A DNA stretch of 64,000 nucleotides from JAWPMT01 sp965229785 (GCA_965229785.1 CBDDJS010000001.1:248001-312000); one strand, 5' to 3'. Counted from the stretch's first letter, positions 37,223-47,853 are shown. Program-made: numbers and translations. The notes: generated from the sequence alone by a model not told the origin.

Positions 37223-38350
37223 TTAATCCCTATGGTACAACAAATCATAGAGCCCTTCCGATGCTTTCAAATACTTTTCCTGCCCCGTGATCCTTTTCCA
37301 ACGTACACTAATGGAATCGCTAAGATGGAGTCTGGCATCAATCCCTTTAAACGTAGGATTATTCACCCACATCGGATGAGAATCCCAGTGGCAATTGATG
37401 TAGCTTACTGCTTTTACTACATCAGGATTTTCATCAATGGCCTTGAAGAATGGAACAAACCACTTTTCCCAGGCTTCCTCGGCTTGTTGGGGATCAGAAA
37501 GCTGCGTTTCGACGGTATTGCCGGTAAACTTGGCATTAAAATCAGAAATGGTAGGAGAGGCCTCAGCGATGAATACGGGCTTTCCTTTCTTTCGGGCATA
37601 TTCAAACATCTCAATTTCCCTCCAGCGATTGAAAAAAGAAACGCCGCACCAATCCACATATTCATCTCCTGGATACCAGGCATCTAATTGATCCGGATGA
37701 GAAATGAATCCGGTGGACTGCCATACATAAGCAGTATTCTCTACGCCTTTGGCACGTAGCCGATCTACAATTCGACGATAAGCAGCAACCGTGCTTTCGC
37801 GATCATAGTGATTCCATGGATCACCATCAAATTCGTAAGCAATGCGCAAGAAGACAGGTCTTTCTCCCAATTCCAACAGGAAATCACCTAATCGGTCAAT
37901 GTAAGCATCGTGTTCTCCTGAAGCTACTTTCTCCTCATGATTGACGAATTGTAAACCTATTGCCATAGCCATATTGGCATAGTCCGGGTCGTTGTGTTGC
38001 AACATTGCATTGTAATCATTGTCTCCCCAGTCATGTGTATCCCACAAGCCATCTAACCCTTCCTGAACACGTCCAAAGGATGTTTCACCCGGATTGATAT
38101 TCGAGTAAGTAGTCCATCCACCTGGCGCATCAAAATGATCCATGTAGCCATCGCCATAAAGGTCATTGGCCCCTACGGCTTCTAACTCCTGTCCGGCAAA
38201 CAGGATCACCTGACCATGTTCTGGTTCGAACTTCGCCAGAGGTCGTGATCGTTCCGGAATTTGTGGTTTAGCTTGATCAGTGGCATCCGGGCATGGTTTA
38301 GAGCAACCTAAGAAAAGTACAAGAGATAAAAGGAAAGATAGCTTATACAT
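37223..38350 (-). CDS. GH26-like endo-glycanase lipoprotein (candidate beta-1,3-xylanase)
   Basis: A 375-residue lipoprotein: lipobox LFLGC (Cys16), then a TIM-barrel glycosidase. Conserved points are FLRIAYEFDGDPWN with candidate acid/base Glu173, AYVWQSTGF, and FIAEASP with candidate nucleophile Glu263, about 90 residues later, the spacing expected for clan GH-A family 26. It is paralogous to the enzyme at 43568 (shared QELEAVGANDLY/QDLGAVGGLDNY, YEFDG, AYVWQS, WYPGD, AYINxxWD). It is the third gene of the operon porter-GH43-GH26, 3 bases after GH43. Beta-1,3-xylanase is favoured by motif style and pathway; mannanase is the alternative. Confidence 0.75.
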   Translation of the reverse strand: MYKLSFLLSLVLFLGCSKPCPDATDQAKPQIPERSRPLAKFEPEHGQVILFAGQELEAVGANDLYGDGYMDHFDAPGGWTTYSNINPGETSFGRVQEGLDGLWDTHDWGDNDYNAMLQHNDPDYANMAMAIGLQFVNHEEKVASGEHDAYIDRLGDFLLELGERPVFLRIAYEFDGDPWNHYDRESTVAAYRRIVDRLRAKGVENTAYVWQSTGFISHPDQLDAWYPGDEYVDWCGVSFFNRWREIEMFEYARKKGKPVFIAEASPTISDFNAKFTGNTVETQLSDPQQAEEAWEKWFVPFFKAIDENPDVVKAVSYINCHWDSHPMWVNNPTFKGIDARLHLSDSISVRWKRITGQEKYLKASEGLYDLLYHRD

Positions 38351-38353
38351 GAG

Positions 38354-39916
38354 TTACTGATTTTCTTGATAATCGAAATATTTAAAGTGAGCAATCGCTC
38401 CGTTATCAGACAGGTCCTGACAACATAGCCCGACAAACGCTCCTGTGAAAGCAGCTTTGTAGGTCCCATTGTCATGTTGCACATAGTCATCTGAAAGGAT
38501 GGAACCATCCAGTGTACCTCCAATCGGCAGCCAATCCTTATTACCTTGTTTCCAGAAAAATCGGATGGCATTGCGGATAAAGTGTCCTTTCAATTGAATA
38601 GGGCTGCCGGATACTTGCGTTTCGGAAATGATGGACTCGTTCCGGCGGTCACAAGTAATGACCTGAAGCTTTAATCCCTCTTCAAAGGTCAATTGCAAAT
38701 AGTGATAGTGTCCGGAATTGTAGTAGAATACCAGACCTGCAGTTTCATTCGGTGAACCCGTTTTGAACTGCATTTCCGTACTGACTTCCACATCGAAAGA
38801 GGTCACACGTCTGGCGACCAGACTTTGGTTTTCCCAGGATTGAAGTGACTGGCGGCCTAATAGGGTCAATCCACCTGATCCTAAAGTGAGCCATTCATGA
38901 GTTATGGGTTCGCGGAGGCTTTGCCATTGAGGGCTGAGCTCCGTTTGTTGGCTGAAGTCCTCATAAACATGAAACGTTTTCACGGGCTTTGGATTTCCTA
39001 TCTGAATCCTTGGAGCCTCATTAGGGCCTTTTAATTTAGGCCAGCCATTTTCCCAAATGATTTCTTCAATGGCCGTTTCTCGGCCCAGAGTGCAACGCCC
39101 CCTGGTAGTCAGTGGTCGTCCCGTAAGAAATACCAGAAACCAATTCCCTTTGTCATCTTCCACAAGGTCACCGTGACCGGTTTTTTGCAGTGGCCAATCT
39201 GGATTAGTCATCGTGGTAACGATCGGCCCATACGGACTTGCTTCATAAGGTCCTTTGATATTTTTCGACCGGGCTACTGATACCGCGTGATCATATTCCG
39301 TGCCTCCTTCGGCGGTGATCAGGTAGTAAAGGCCGTTTATTTTGTACAAATGGGGCCCTTCTGTTTTGCCCAGTTCCGTTCCTTCAAAAATGATTTCAGG
39401 TTCCCCGATGAGTCTTTTTTCGGAAACTGAATACTCCTGAAGAATTATGCCACCGAAGATGTTTTCGTGAGCTTCATCGAGCCTAAGGCTCAAATACCAT
39501 TTCCGTCCGTCATCGTCATGAAACAAGCTGCCATCAAAACCCTCATTGCTTAGGAATATAGGGTCGGACCAATCTGCTGCAAGGTCATGGGTAGTTATGA
39601 GATAGTTCGGAGTTTGGCCCCAAAGTGGTTCAAAGGACTTGACATTAGAGTAGACCAGATAATAAATACCGTCATGATAGGTCAGACAAGGCGCCCAGAC
39701 GCCACAGGAGTCCGGAGCGCCTTTCATGTCAAGTTGACTGACCCGGTTCAACGGACTTGGGATCAACTCCCACTTTTCAAGGTCTTTGCTTTGATGGATA
39801 CGGACTCCAGGGAACCATTCAAAAGTCGATGTGGCGATGTAAAAACACCCTTCTACATGAATAATAGAGGGGTCTGGGTGAAATCCTGGCAGGATCGGAT
39901 TGGTTACGTTGATCAT
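38354..39916 (-). CDS. xynB: GH43 beta-xylosidase, cytoplasmic
   Basis: A 520-residue glycosidase without a leader. The five-bladed propeller begins NPILPGFHPDPSI, whose Asp is the catalytic base, with pKa-modulating Asp in FDGSLFHDDDGR and the acid Glu in KTEGPHLYK. A C-terminal beta-sandwich (about 320-520) is typical of GH43 subfamily 11/12 beta-xylosidases. It should release xylose from imported xylo-oligosaccharides. Its ATG overlaps the stop of the sugar porter gene (ATGA), tying transport to hydrolysis. Confidence 0.9.
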   Translation of the reverse strand: MINVTNPILPGFHPDPSIIHVEGCFYIATSTFEWFPGVRIHQSKDLEKWELIPSPLNRVSQLDMKGAPDSCGVWAPCLTYHDGIYYLVYSNVKSFEPLWGQTPNYLITTHDLAADWSDPIFLSNEGFDGSLFHDDDGRKWYLSLRLDEAHENIFGGIILQEYSVSEKRLIGEPEIIFEGTELGKTEGPHLYKINGLYYLITAEGGTEYDHAVSVARSKNIKGPYEASPYGPIVTTMTNPDWPLQKTGHGDLVEDDKGNWFLVFLTGRPLTTRGRCTLGRETAIEEIIWENGWPKLKGPNEAPRIQIGNPKPVKTFHVYEDFSQQTELSPQWQSLREPITHEWLTLGSGGLTLLGRQSLQSWENQSLVARRVTSFDVEVSTEMQFKTGSPNETAGLVFYYNSGHYHYLQLTFEEGLKLQVITCDRRNESIISETQVSGSPIQLKGHFIRNAIRFFWKQGNKDWLPIGGTLDGSILSDDYVQHDNGTYKAAFTGAFVGLCCQDLSDNGAIAHFKYFDYQENQ

Positions 39917-41448
39917 TGAGTCAAATCTGTTTCTAGGGCTTCCAGTGATTTTCCTTTGGTCTCTGGTAAATACCGGGCAATTAAAACTAAACCGATTGCC
40001 GCAAATACGATGTATATCAGGAAGGTGGTTACGTTACCCAGGTTCTCCAATTCCCACGGAAACACAAGGGTCACTAATGTGCTGGTGGTGGAATTGACAA
40101 ACCCAATGATGGAGATGGCCAGTCCCCGTATTCTAGTTGGGAAAATCTCTGAAAGCAACACCCACATGACAGGCCCCAGAGACATAGCAAATGAAGCAAT
40201 GAAGCCCAGTATACCCACTAAAACGATGATAGGATTGATGTCTATCGCCGCCTCAATGATCTGATTTTGATGTTTACTAAAGTCCTCATATCCGATCGCT
40301 TCAGTTACAGCTTGCTTGAAAGCCAGATCGGAATGAAAGACGATGGGGGTCAAGGCCTCCAAAGGCTGGGCATCAAAGTCTTTTTTGAACCTTTCTATGG
40401 AAGTAAGACTTAGTCTGAATTCTGCCTGCTGAAAGCCATAAGTGGCCAATCCCAGACTGATCATGACGCCCATCAGCCCAATGATTAGCAAGGGTTTCCT
40501 TCCGAATCGATCAATGATGACCATTGAAATAATGGTAAAAACAATAAAAGTGACCCCCACAAGTACGGCTTGCGCAAACGCGGCATTGGTTCCCACGCCG
40601 GATTGCTCAAAAATCGTATTGGCATAATAGAATATGGCGTTGATGCCTGTAATCATTTGTGTAATACCAATCACCAGTCCGATGAATAATACCAATCTCA
40701 TACCCGGAGCAAATAACTGGCGAATGGTCGCCTTTTTTTCGCTGAAAGTATTGGTGATTGCTTTCGTAATGGACTGTTCTTCCAGGTCCGCATTTGTACC
40801 AAATATCTTTTGCAAAATGATTCGGGCTTCTATGGTATTTCCCTTTAACAACAACCACCTGGGACTTCTGGGGACAAAGAATAGCAGTAGAAAGTAGAAC
40901 AAGGCCGGGATTGCTTCGACTCCCAGCATCCAACGCCAAACATTGGTTTCAGTGATTCCGGATACTTCATTTGCCGATAATTGGAGAAAGTAATTGGAAA
41001 AGTAAGCTGCTGAAAGACCAATGACCAGATTGAGTTGTTGTACGGAAACCAGTCTTCCCCGGATATCAGCTGGTGAGATTTCCGCAATATAAAGCGGACC
41101 TAAAATTAATGCAGCCCCAAAAGCAAGCCCTCCAATCATTCTTGCGATGACCAGTGTTTCATATGAAAATGCCAATGCAGAACCGATCGCTGAAAGGGCG
41201 TAAAGCAGTGCCACATAAATCAGGACTTTTCTGCGACCAAAAGCCGTGCTGATACTGCCGGCTGTTAACATGGAGAACATAGCAGCGAAAGTTGGCGCAC
41301 TAACAACCCAACCTTGTTGGATAGCATTAAGATCATAACGTCGAGCTACATAGCCAATCACTCCCGAGATGACTGAAGCGTCAAATCCGTATAGAAAACC
41401 TCCCAACGAAACGATGATGGCCACTCGAAGTGCGTACCCTTTCTTCAT
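39913..41448 (-). CDS. MFS sugar porter (xylose/xyloside transporter)
   Basis: I place the start at the ATG at 41448 (MKKGYALRVAIIVSLGGFLYGFD); a form nine residues longer is possible. The 511-residue product has twelve membrane helices and sugar-porter signatures: GRRKV after helix 2, PRSPRWLL in the central loop, DRFGRKPL after helix 8 and YLPETKGKSLE at the end, as in XylE. A loop insert of about 70 residues lies between helices 9 and 10. First gene of the minus-strand operon, divergent from the PKD-lipoprotein gene. Xylose or xylobiose/proton symport is the likely activity. Confidence 0.9.
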   Translation of the reverse strand: MKKGYALRVAIIVSLGGFLYGFDASVISGVIGYVARRYDLNAIQQGWVVSAPTFAAMFSMLTAGSISTAFGRRKVLIYVALLYALSAIGSALAFSYETLVIARMIGGLAFGAALILGPLYIAEISPADIRGRLVSVQQLNLVIGLSAAYFSNYFLQLSANEVSGITETNVWRWMLGVEAIPALFYFLLLFFVPRSPRWLLLKGNTIEARIILQKIFGTNADLEEQSITKAITNTFSEKKATIRQLFAPGMRLVLFIGLVIGITQMITGINAIFYYANTIFEQSGVGTNAAFAQAVLVGVTFIVFTIISMVIIDRFGRKPLLIIGLMGVMISLGLATYGFQQAEFRLSLTSIERFKKDFDAQPLEALTPIVFHSDLAFKQAVTEAIGYEDFSKHQNQIIEAAIDINPIIVLVGILGFIASFAMSLGPVMWVLLSEIFPTRIRGLAISIIGFVNSTTSTLVTLVFPWELENLGNVTTFLIYIVFAAIGLVLIARYLPETKGKSLEALETDLTQ

Positions 41449-41913
41449 ACTGCTTTTTTCAAGATTCCAAAGCAAGCCATTCGGCTGCGAATGAGGGATA
41501 ATTTGGCTACTGCACCTTTACATCAAAATGAATACATCATTACGCCAATACTACTTCAGTGAAGTAATGAATGCGATTGAAATAGACGGAAATGGACACT
41601 TTGCTGACGTAGTGGAGAATTTGTGATGACGAGATTTTGCAGTAGGGTTTGAGACGACTTTCATCTATAAAAGTCCCCTCATTTGTACCCATCAATTTCG
41701 TATGAGGAAGTTTTGTTGAGGTGAGAAAAGCATCGGGCTCTGGCATAGAGCTGTACTATCCAAACTATCAAACCTATTGACCTCACGTTCATCCTGTCCT
41801 CTGAGAATTGATAGAGAAAGTGAACAGTAACCGGCAAGGTGACCTGCTTTGACATTGCCTTTCCCGTCGAAGTATTCGCTCCTTGTGAAGTCTTACAACA
41901 ATTTAAAAATGAG
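41449..41913. promoter_or_regulatory. divergent control region of the xylan locus
   Basis: 465 bases between the porter operon and the PKD/GH26/SusCD operon, which must hold both promoters. A perfect 15-base palindrome, TACTTCAGTGAAGTA, lies at 41552-41566, about 100 bases upstream of the porter start, and is the best operator candidate. No coding remnant is seen. Confidence 0.55.
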
Positions 41914-43518
41914 ATGAAGATGAACATTTACACAAATTTTTTCAAGCATGCATGGCGGTCAACAAGATTGCTGGCGATGATGGCTGGCCTTCTTCTGGTA
42001 TCCAGTTGTTCTGACGATGAGCCAGCGGTTGATCCTGTTGATCCGCCCACAGCTTCATTTAACACAGGAACCGTCGATGGACTGACCGTAAGTTTTGTGG
42101 ATGCTTCTATCGGAGCAGACACTTATGCCTGGGATTTTGGAGATAACACTGGTACGTCTACTGAATCAGATCCGACCTACACTTATGCGGAAGCAGGTAC
42201 TTATACCGTGACCCTTACCGTGACCAATGCATCGGGTTCAGATGATGAATCTCTCGAGTTGACCGTTTCGATTCCTGTTTTTGCCAACTTCATTGTGGGT
42301 AAGACCTGGATTCCTATTCGAGAGGATTATGTCGCTTATCACCTGGGACCTGATGATGATTCCTGGGCATACGATATGCAAACCGGTGCTCCCTGGTTCA
42401 ACATTGGTGACCTTCAGGATGAAGCAGGCGAGTTCGTTCTCCAGTCTTCTCTGGCGAATAGACCTTCTATGGCCAATGATGAGTATACTTTCAATGAAGA
42501 TGGTACCTACAATATCAATTGGAATGGCGACTTCTGGGGTGAGTTTGGCATCTGGGCAGGAACGGATTACAACGAGACGGATATCGATATAGTAGATGGT
42601 TCATTGCCATTAAGAGCCGATGGCGTAGACGTAAGTGATTTCGTGAAAGAAACGCAGAATTTTGTGATCGACGAAGTTGCTGGTACGCTTCAGGTAATTG
42701 GTTCAGGAGCCCATATTCATAATCCAAGGTATAAAGATGAGCAATCAAGCTACGATGTGGGAGAAGGGGTTACCTATAAGATTTTCATGATCGAGGAAGG
42801 TACTGATTTTGACGTGCTCGTATTGGAAGGTCAGGTGTTTGATAATGACTTTTCTACCGCCAATCGGCATTACTTCACGTATGCGTACTATAAAACTACT
42901 ACACCGGATATCAGGGATAATGAAGGTTTCGTGCCCACAGATTATGCGGACGAAATATCAAGTTCAACCATTTCACATTCATTTGCTGCTGAGGATGGTT
43001 TAGGAGCAGGTGTGGATGATGTGACTTCTTCAAGCACAATTGAGTATGGTGTTGAAAAAGATGGCGTGACAGCAACGAAAGTTACCCGTACCGATGCAGA
43101 TGGTGGATTTACTGATTTCAAACTTTGGTCCCGAGATGCGGATATCCGATTTGATGACAATGGGTCTTATGATTTTGCTATCGCTAAAATCGACGTATTC
43201 ATTCCCAGTACTAACACCTTTGCTGAAGGAGGTCTTCAAAACCAAATTACCATAAAGCTTGCGGATGAAAGTGGAGATGATGACGGAGCCGAAGGAGGTC
43301 CGGGATTCTGGTGTTGTTGGGTGACACTTGATGTGACAGATATTGCATTGGACGAATGGGTATCCCTGGAATTCGATTTCACCGACATGTTGGATGATGA
43401 GAATGCCGCCAGCGGAATCCGTGATGATATGGATTTAGTCATCATCGAATTCGGAGGTTCTGGACACCCGGATGCCGGAGAGGTGTATTACAGCAATTTC
43501 AGATTTGAACAACAATAG
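41914..43518 (+). CDS. PKD-domain surface glycan-binding lipoprotein
   Basis: I start at the ATG at 41914 (41920 is equal). The 534-residue product has a leader ending in the lipobox LLLVSSC, a PKD domain (about 40-120, with YAWDFGDNTG and YTYAEAGTYTVTLTVTN), an unfamiliar central region with many acidic and aromatic residues, and a C-terminal jelly-roll-like domain with paired Cys in GFWCCWV. It is acidic throughout and has no catalytic signature I know. First gene of the plus-strand operon, so it is the likely surface glycan-binding protein for the xylan. Confidence 0.8.
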   Translation: MKMNIYTNFFKHAWRSTRLLAMMAGLLLVSSCSDDEPAVDPVDPPTASFNTGTVDGLTVSFVDASIGADTYAWDFGDNTGTSTESDPTYTYAEAGTYTVTLTVTNASGSDDESLELTVSIPVFANFIVGKTWIPIREDYVAYHLGPDDDSWAYDMQTGAPWFNIGDLQDEAGEFVLQSSLANRPSMANDEYTFNEDGTYNINWNGDFWGEFGIWAGTDYNETDIDIVDGSLPLRADGVDVSDFVKETQNFVIDEVAGTLQVIGSGAHIHNPRYKDEQSSYDVGEGVTYKIFMIEEGTDFDVLVLEGQVFDNDFSTANRHYFTYAYYKTTTPDIRDNEGFVPTDYADEISSSTISHSFAAEDGLGAGVDDVTSSSTIEYGVEKDGVTATKVTRTDADGGFTDFKLWSRDADIRFDDNGSYDFAIAKIDVFIPSTNTFAEGGLQNQITIKLADESGDDDGAEGGPGFWCCWVTLDVTDIALDEWVSLEFDFTDMLDDENAASGIRDDMDLVIIEFGGSGHPDAGEVYYSNFRFEQQ

Positions 43519-43567
43519 ATAAAGTTTAGTTCGGTGGTGGCCTTAATTGGCCACTACTTTAATTACT

Positions 43568-44845
43568 ATGAGAGTCCTTTTCTACGTTGTTTATCTCCTG
43601 ACATGCCTGGCAGTTTTTGGCCAAAGCAGTGCTCACAATGGTGCAGCGAAGTATGTACCTGCGGAGGGGAAAAAATTACTCATCCTCGGACAAGATCTGG
43701 GTGCCGTAGGTGGCCTGGACAACTACACAGAGGGTTACGTGGATGCATTGAATCAAATCCCTGCTGGTGTCACATCCTACGTAGGACTTCCGAGTTTAGA
43801 TGGACTCAGCAACACGGCTAATTGGGGAGCGGGAGACGTGAATGCCAGGCAATACCTGGAAGACGAGACATTCGATCATTCATTCATCGTATTTGGCTTG
43901 TTCATCAATGGCCAGTTGGGACAGATTATCAACGGGAACAGGGATTTTCAATTACGGATTTTGGCGAATTGGATAAAAGAGGCGGACCGGCCGGTGTTCC
44001 TTAGAATTGGTTACGAATTCGATGGTCCCTGGAATGGTTTGGATCCGGAAGATTATAAAGCCGCCTGGATTCATATCGTAAAACTATTCGATGAAAATGA
44101 AGTCCGAAATGTCGCCTACGTCTGGCAATCGGCTGGAATTAATACCCGAAACATTGATCGTTGGTATCCGGGAGATCAATATGTGAACTGGATGGCCTAT
44201 TCTCATTTCGATGGCCCTAATCCAGGGTTGAGTATTCGGAATTTTGCTGAGGCTCGTGATAAGCCGATCATGATTGCAGAATCTGCACCAAGGCGTGACC
44301 TGAAAACAGGAGATGGTCAGGAACACTGGGATACCTGGTTTGCGCCCTTATTTGAAACCATAGCCACCAATGACAGGATCAAGGCATTGGCCTATATCAA
44401 TGTTAACTGGGACGTCCAGTCATTGTGGACAGGACAGGGTTGGGGTGATTCCCGGGTCCAGGTGAATGACTATGTATTGGAACAGTGGCAAAATGAGGTA
44501 AACCAGGAGAAATGGGTAAAGGCAAGCGAAAACTTGTATGAAGATCTGGATTATTCATTTTGGCAAAGCCAGATTATACTTTCTACTGATCAAACCATAC
44601 GACATGTTGACAAGCAAAAAATCTTGATCCAACATGATAAGGGGACATGGGTTTTTAGCACGGACCCTGGACCAAATAATAGCGAGCTGTCCTTATTCAA
44701 TCTCAGTGGGCAATTATTGATTCGGAAAATATCTGAAGGTCATTCTATAATGGTTGAAGACCATCATATACCCAATAGGCCCTTTCTGGTTCGATTAACC
44801 AATGATCATGGTTCGGTACAGCAACTTTTTTACATCAAGCATTAA
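43568..44845 (+). CDS. secreted GH26-like endo-glycanase with T9SS tail
   Basis: The start is the ATG at 43568, giving a leader MRVLFYVVYLLTCLAVFG. The 425-residue product has a GH26-like barrel: FLRIGYEFDGPWNG with candidate acid/base Glu150, AYVWQSAGI, and MIAESAP with candidate nucleophile Glu238. The last 80 residues (NSELSLFNLSGQLL ... RPFLVRLTNDHG) are a type A type IX secretion C-terminal domain, so the enzyme is exported to the cell surface or medium. Paralogue of the lipoprotein at 37223. It is 50 bases after the PKD gene and 8 before susC. Probable extracellular beta-1,3-xylanase (inference). Confidence 0.78.
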   Translation: MRVLFYVVYLLTCLAVFGQSSAHNGAAKYVPAEGKKLLILGQDLGAVGGLDNYTEGYVDALNQIPAGVTSYVGLPSLDGLSNTANWGAGDVNARQYLEDETFDHSFIVFGLFINGQLGQIINGNRDFQLRILANWIKEADRPVFLRIGYEFDGPWNGLDPEDYKAAWIHIVKLFDENEVRNVAYVWQSAGINTRNIDRWYPGDQYVNWMAYSHFDGPNPGLSIRNFAEARDKPIMIAESAPRRDLKTGDGQEHWDTWFAPLFETIATNDRIKALAYINVNWDVQSLWTGQGWGDSRVQVNDYVLEQWQNEVNQEKWVKASENLYEDLDYSFWQSQIILSTDQTIRHVDKQKILIQHDKGTWVFSTDPGPNNSELSLFNLSGQLLIRKISEGHSIMVEDHHIPNRPFLVRLTNDHGSVQQLFYIKH

Positions 44846-44853
44846 TCTCAAGT

Positions 44854-47853
44854 ATGAAGAAATATTTACAACTCATATTGGCGATGATCATCCCCTGGGT
44901 GGCGTCGGCAACATGGCAACAACCTGAGGTCTCCGGCAATGTGTCGGATGAATCGGGTGAGGGGTTGCCTGGAGTAACGATTCTGGTAGAAGGTACCGGA
45001 GTAGGAACAGTTACCGATATCAACGGTGATTTCACCCTGCAACTGCCGGCAGGAGCCACCAATTTGGTATTCAGTTCGGTAGGTTTTTTACGTCAAGTGG
45101 TACCGATCAGTGACAAGTCAACATTTACCATCCAGTTAAGATTGGATATTGAGGAATTGGAAGAGGTGGTCGTGACCGGATATGGTCAAACCCAGAATAA
45201 ACGACTGGTCTCCACTTCTATATCTTCAATAGGTCTCAAAGAAATTCAGGATCGCCCTATCGCAAATGTCGAGCAGGCCATTCAGGGAACCGTTCCAGCC
45301 GTTGTGGTGATTCAGGAATCGGGCTCACCTGGCGCAACACAAACCATTCGAATGCGAGGAATCTCTACCGCAGGAAATGCAACACCTCTGGTGTTGGTTA
45401 ATGGGGTGCAAGTGCCTGATATTAATTTCATCAATCAGAATGATGTGGCCGGACTTTCTGTTTTCAAAGACGCTGCTTCCAGTGCGATTTATGGAGCTCG
45501 AGGGGGAAATGGTGTGATCCAGATTGAATCCAAAAATGGCGCAGATGCCAAAAAGCCGCTTAATGTGCGTTACAATTCCTATTTCGGAATCCAGTCATTA
45601 CTTAGCGAGGGAGAATACCTCAATACACAAGAATATGCCCGATACTACAATGAATCCTCACTTTACCAGATCCGTGAGGGGGAAGACCCTAATGGCAGAC
45701 AAAGATTTACAGACGAAGAGATTGCCTTGTTGCCAAATACAACCTGGATTCGTGAAATTTCAGATGACGCTACAATTTCCGACAATCATTTGGCTTTATT
45801 CGGCAAAAAAGGAGAAACAGATTATTATGCCAGTTTCGGAAACTTCCATCAAAATGGGATCATTGGGATCACCAGCTTCAATCGGAAGTCAGCTACGGCG
45901 AGTATTAACAGTCAGTTAACTGAAAAATTAAAGATCAGCGCACTGGGCACTTACTCCTGGAATACCCGAGAGTTCATTGCAGAAAATAATTTCAATTCGA
46001 GACTGATCTCATCCGTGGCGGCTTTGCCACCGATATATCCGGCTAGGGATGAAAATGGTAACCCATTCAACAACGGTGACCAAACTGGGGTAGTGGTAAA
46101 CGGAGTGGTGCTGAATCCGCAACCTGAATTTGGGAACCCGTTGTTGGGTTTAGAAAATACGGAAAACAATGCATTTGATCATGTATTCTACGGAAATGCC
46201 AAATTAGAATACCAACTATTCGACAATTTATCGATAACCACGGCAGTAGGATTTCTGGATAGGAATGTGGATATCAAGTCTTTCAATCGGTCATTTGCAT
46301 ACGAAAACAGCACTTTTCAAAACCCAGTCAATTCTTTGACTGAAACAGATATTCAAGCGGAGTTCAAGCAGTTTGAAGCCTACCTTAATTACGGCATACT
46401 GAGAGGAGACTTTGATATCAGTTTTGTGGCGGGAACAAGCTGGCTGGAAAACAGCAGTTCTTCAACGACGATGACAGGAGTGGACTTTACGGTAAATGAT
46501 ATAGACGATGTGGAATTTTCAGACATCATAGATGAAACTGATATTACCGTACTTCCAGGGTTTTCCCAACTTAATCGAACACAATCCTTTTATGGTCGTG
46601 GAAACCTGACGCTGAAAGATAAATACTTATTCACAGCGACACTCAGAGCAGATGCTTCTTCAAGATTCGGTCCGAATAACCGATGGGGGTTCTTTCCTTC
46701 GGTTTCGGCCGGATGGTTGATTTCCAGTGAGGATTTCCTGGGTGAGAGTGTTTTTGTGGATCTACTCAAGTTACGTGCAAGTTGGGGTGTAAATGGAAAC
46801 GATCAGATTGCCCCCTATCAGTACGCAAGAAGGTTCGTCATAACTCCCTCGGGCCCGGTACGGCAAGATTCCAACCCTGATGTGAAGTGGGAAGAGATTT
46901 CTCAGTTCAATGTAGGATTGGATGCCGACCTGGCCAATAACAAAATCGGAGTGACGGTTGACTATTATATCAAGGAAACCAGAGATATGTTACTCGATTT
47001 TGACATTCCGGGATTCCTGGGCTTACCGGCTCCTACTAGAAATGCTGGAACCGTTCGCAATAAAGGACTGGAAGCAGTTTTGTTGTATCGAGATCGGCTG
47101 GGATCTGACTTTAACTATGAAGTGGCTTTTAATATTGGAACGATTTCCAATGAAGTGGTGGCGCTTAATGGAGCTGCACCGATTTCTTCTGCCAATCTCA
47201 GATCTTTCGCGGGTAGCCCAAATGTAAGCAGAACAGATGTTGGACATCCAATTGCCAGTTTCTATGGCCTGGTATTCGATGGTGTGGATGATAAAGGTGA
47301 TGCGACTTACAAAGACCTCAATGGTGATGGCGTAATTACCGAAGAGGGAGATCGAACATTTATAGGGAATCCTTTTCCTGATTTCATCTATGGAATAAAC
47401 CTCCGGGCAGGCTTTAAAAACTTTGATTTCAGTACCTTCTTCTATGGATCGGAGGGCAATGATGTCGTAAACTCGGCGATTCTTTATAGTGTGATCTACG
47501 GGAACAGGACCCGAAGATTTGTAGAAAATGCCTGGACTCATGAGAACAGAGATGCTAATGTGATCCGACCTTCTGCTACAGAAGTGGTTAACAACGAATT
47601 TTCAAGTTACTACATCGAAGATGGAAGTTATTTGAGACTTAAGAATGTAACGCTGGGATATACCTTTTCAAATCTTAAATTTTTGGAAAGGGGACGGATA
47701 TACCTGAGTGCCAATAACATCTTTACTCGAACTGATTATTCCGGGCTGGATCCTGAAATTGGGGCAAACAATGACCCATTGAATGTGGGTATTGATCAAG
47801 GGTTTTATCCTCAGGCCAAATCCTATTTACTGGGATTGAATATTTCCTTTTAA
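44854..47853 (+). CDS. susC: SusC-like TonB-dependent receptor
   Basis: A 999-residue SusC/RagA protein: leader, carboxypeptidase-regulatory-like domain (SGNVSDESGEGLPGVTILVEGTG), the family signature EEVVVTGYGQTQ, plug domain (MRGISTAGNATPLVLVNGVQ and SAIYGARGGNGVIQI) and a C-terminal barrel ending in LLGLNISF. It imports oligosaccharides across the outer membrane with TonB energy, capped by the SusD partner encoded 13 bases downstream. Context makes xylo-oligosaccharides the likely cargo. Confidence 0.95.
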   Translation: MKKYLQLILAMIIPWVASATWQQPEVSGNVSDESGEGLPGVTILVEGTGVGTVTDINGDFTLQLPAGATNLVFSSVGFLRQVVPISDKSTFTIQLRLDIEELEEVVVTGYGQTQNKRLVSTSISSIGLKEIQDRPIANVEQAIQGTVPAVVVIQESGSPGATQTIRMRGISTAGNATPLVLVNGVQVPDINFINQNDVAGLSVFKDAASSAIYGARGGNGVIQIESKNGADAKKPLNVRYNSYFGIQSLLSEGEYLNTQEYARYYNESSLYQIREGEDPNGRQRFTDEEIALLPNTTWIREISDDATISDNHLALFGKKGETDYYASFGNFHQNGIIGITSFNRKSATASINSQLTEKLKISALGTYSWNTREFIAENNFNSRLISSVAALPPIYPARDENGNPFNNGDQTGVVVNGVVLNPQPEFGNPLLGLENTENNAFDHVFYGNAKLEYQLFDNLSITTAVGFLDRNVDIKSFNRSFAYENSTFQNPVNSLTETDIQAEFKQFEAYLNYGILRGDFDISFVAGTSWLENSSSSTTMTGVDFTVNDIDDVEFSDIIDETDITVLPGFSQLNRTQSFYGRGNLTLKDKYLFTATLRADASSRFGPNNRWGFFPSVSAGWLISSEDFLGESVFVDLLKLRASWGVNGNDQIAPYQYARRFVITPSGPVRQDSNPDVKWEEISQFNVGLDADLANNKIGVTVDYYIKETRDMLLDFDIPGFLGLPAPTRNAGTVRNKGLEAVLLYRDRLGSDFNYEVAFNIGTISNEVVALNGAAPISSANLRSFAGSPNVSRTDVGHPIASFYGLVFDGVDDKGDATYKDLNGDGVITEEGDRTFIGNPFPDFIYGINLRAGFKNFDFSTFFYGSEGNDVVNSAILYSVIYGNRTRRFVENAWTHENRDANVIRPSATEVVNNEFSSYYIEDGSYLRLKNVTLGYTFSNLKFLERGRIYLSANNIFTRTDYSGLDPEIGANNDPLNVGIDQGFYPQAKSYLLGLNISF

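Noticed and set aside
47023..47541. 172-residue ORF antisense to susC
   Set aside because: Shadow of the SusC barrel frame; no recognisable features.
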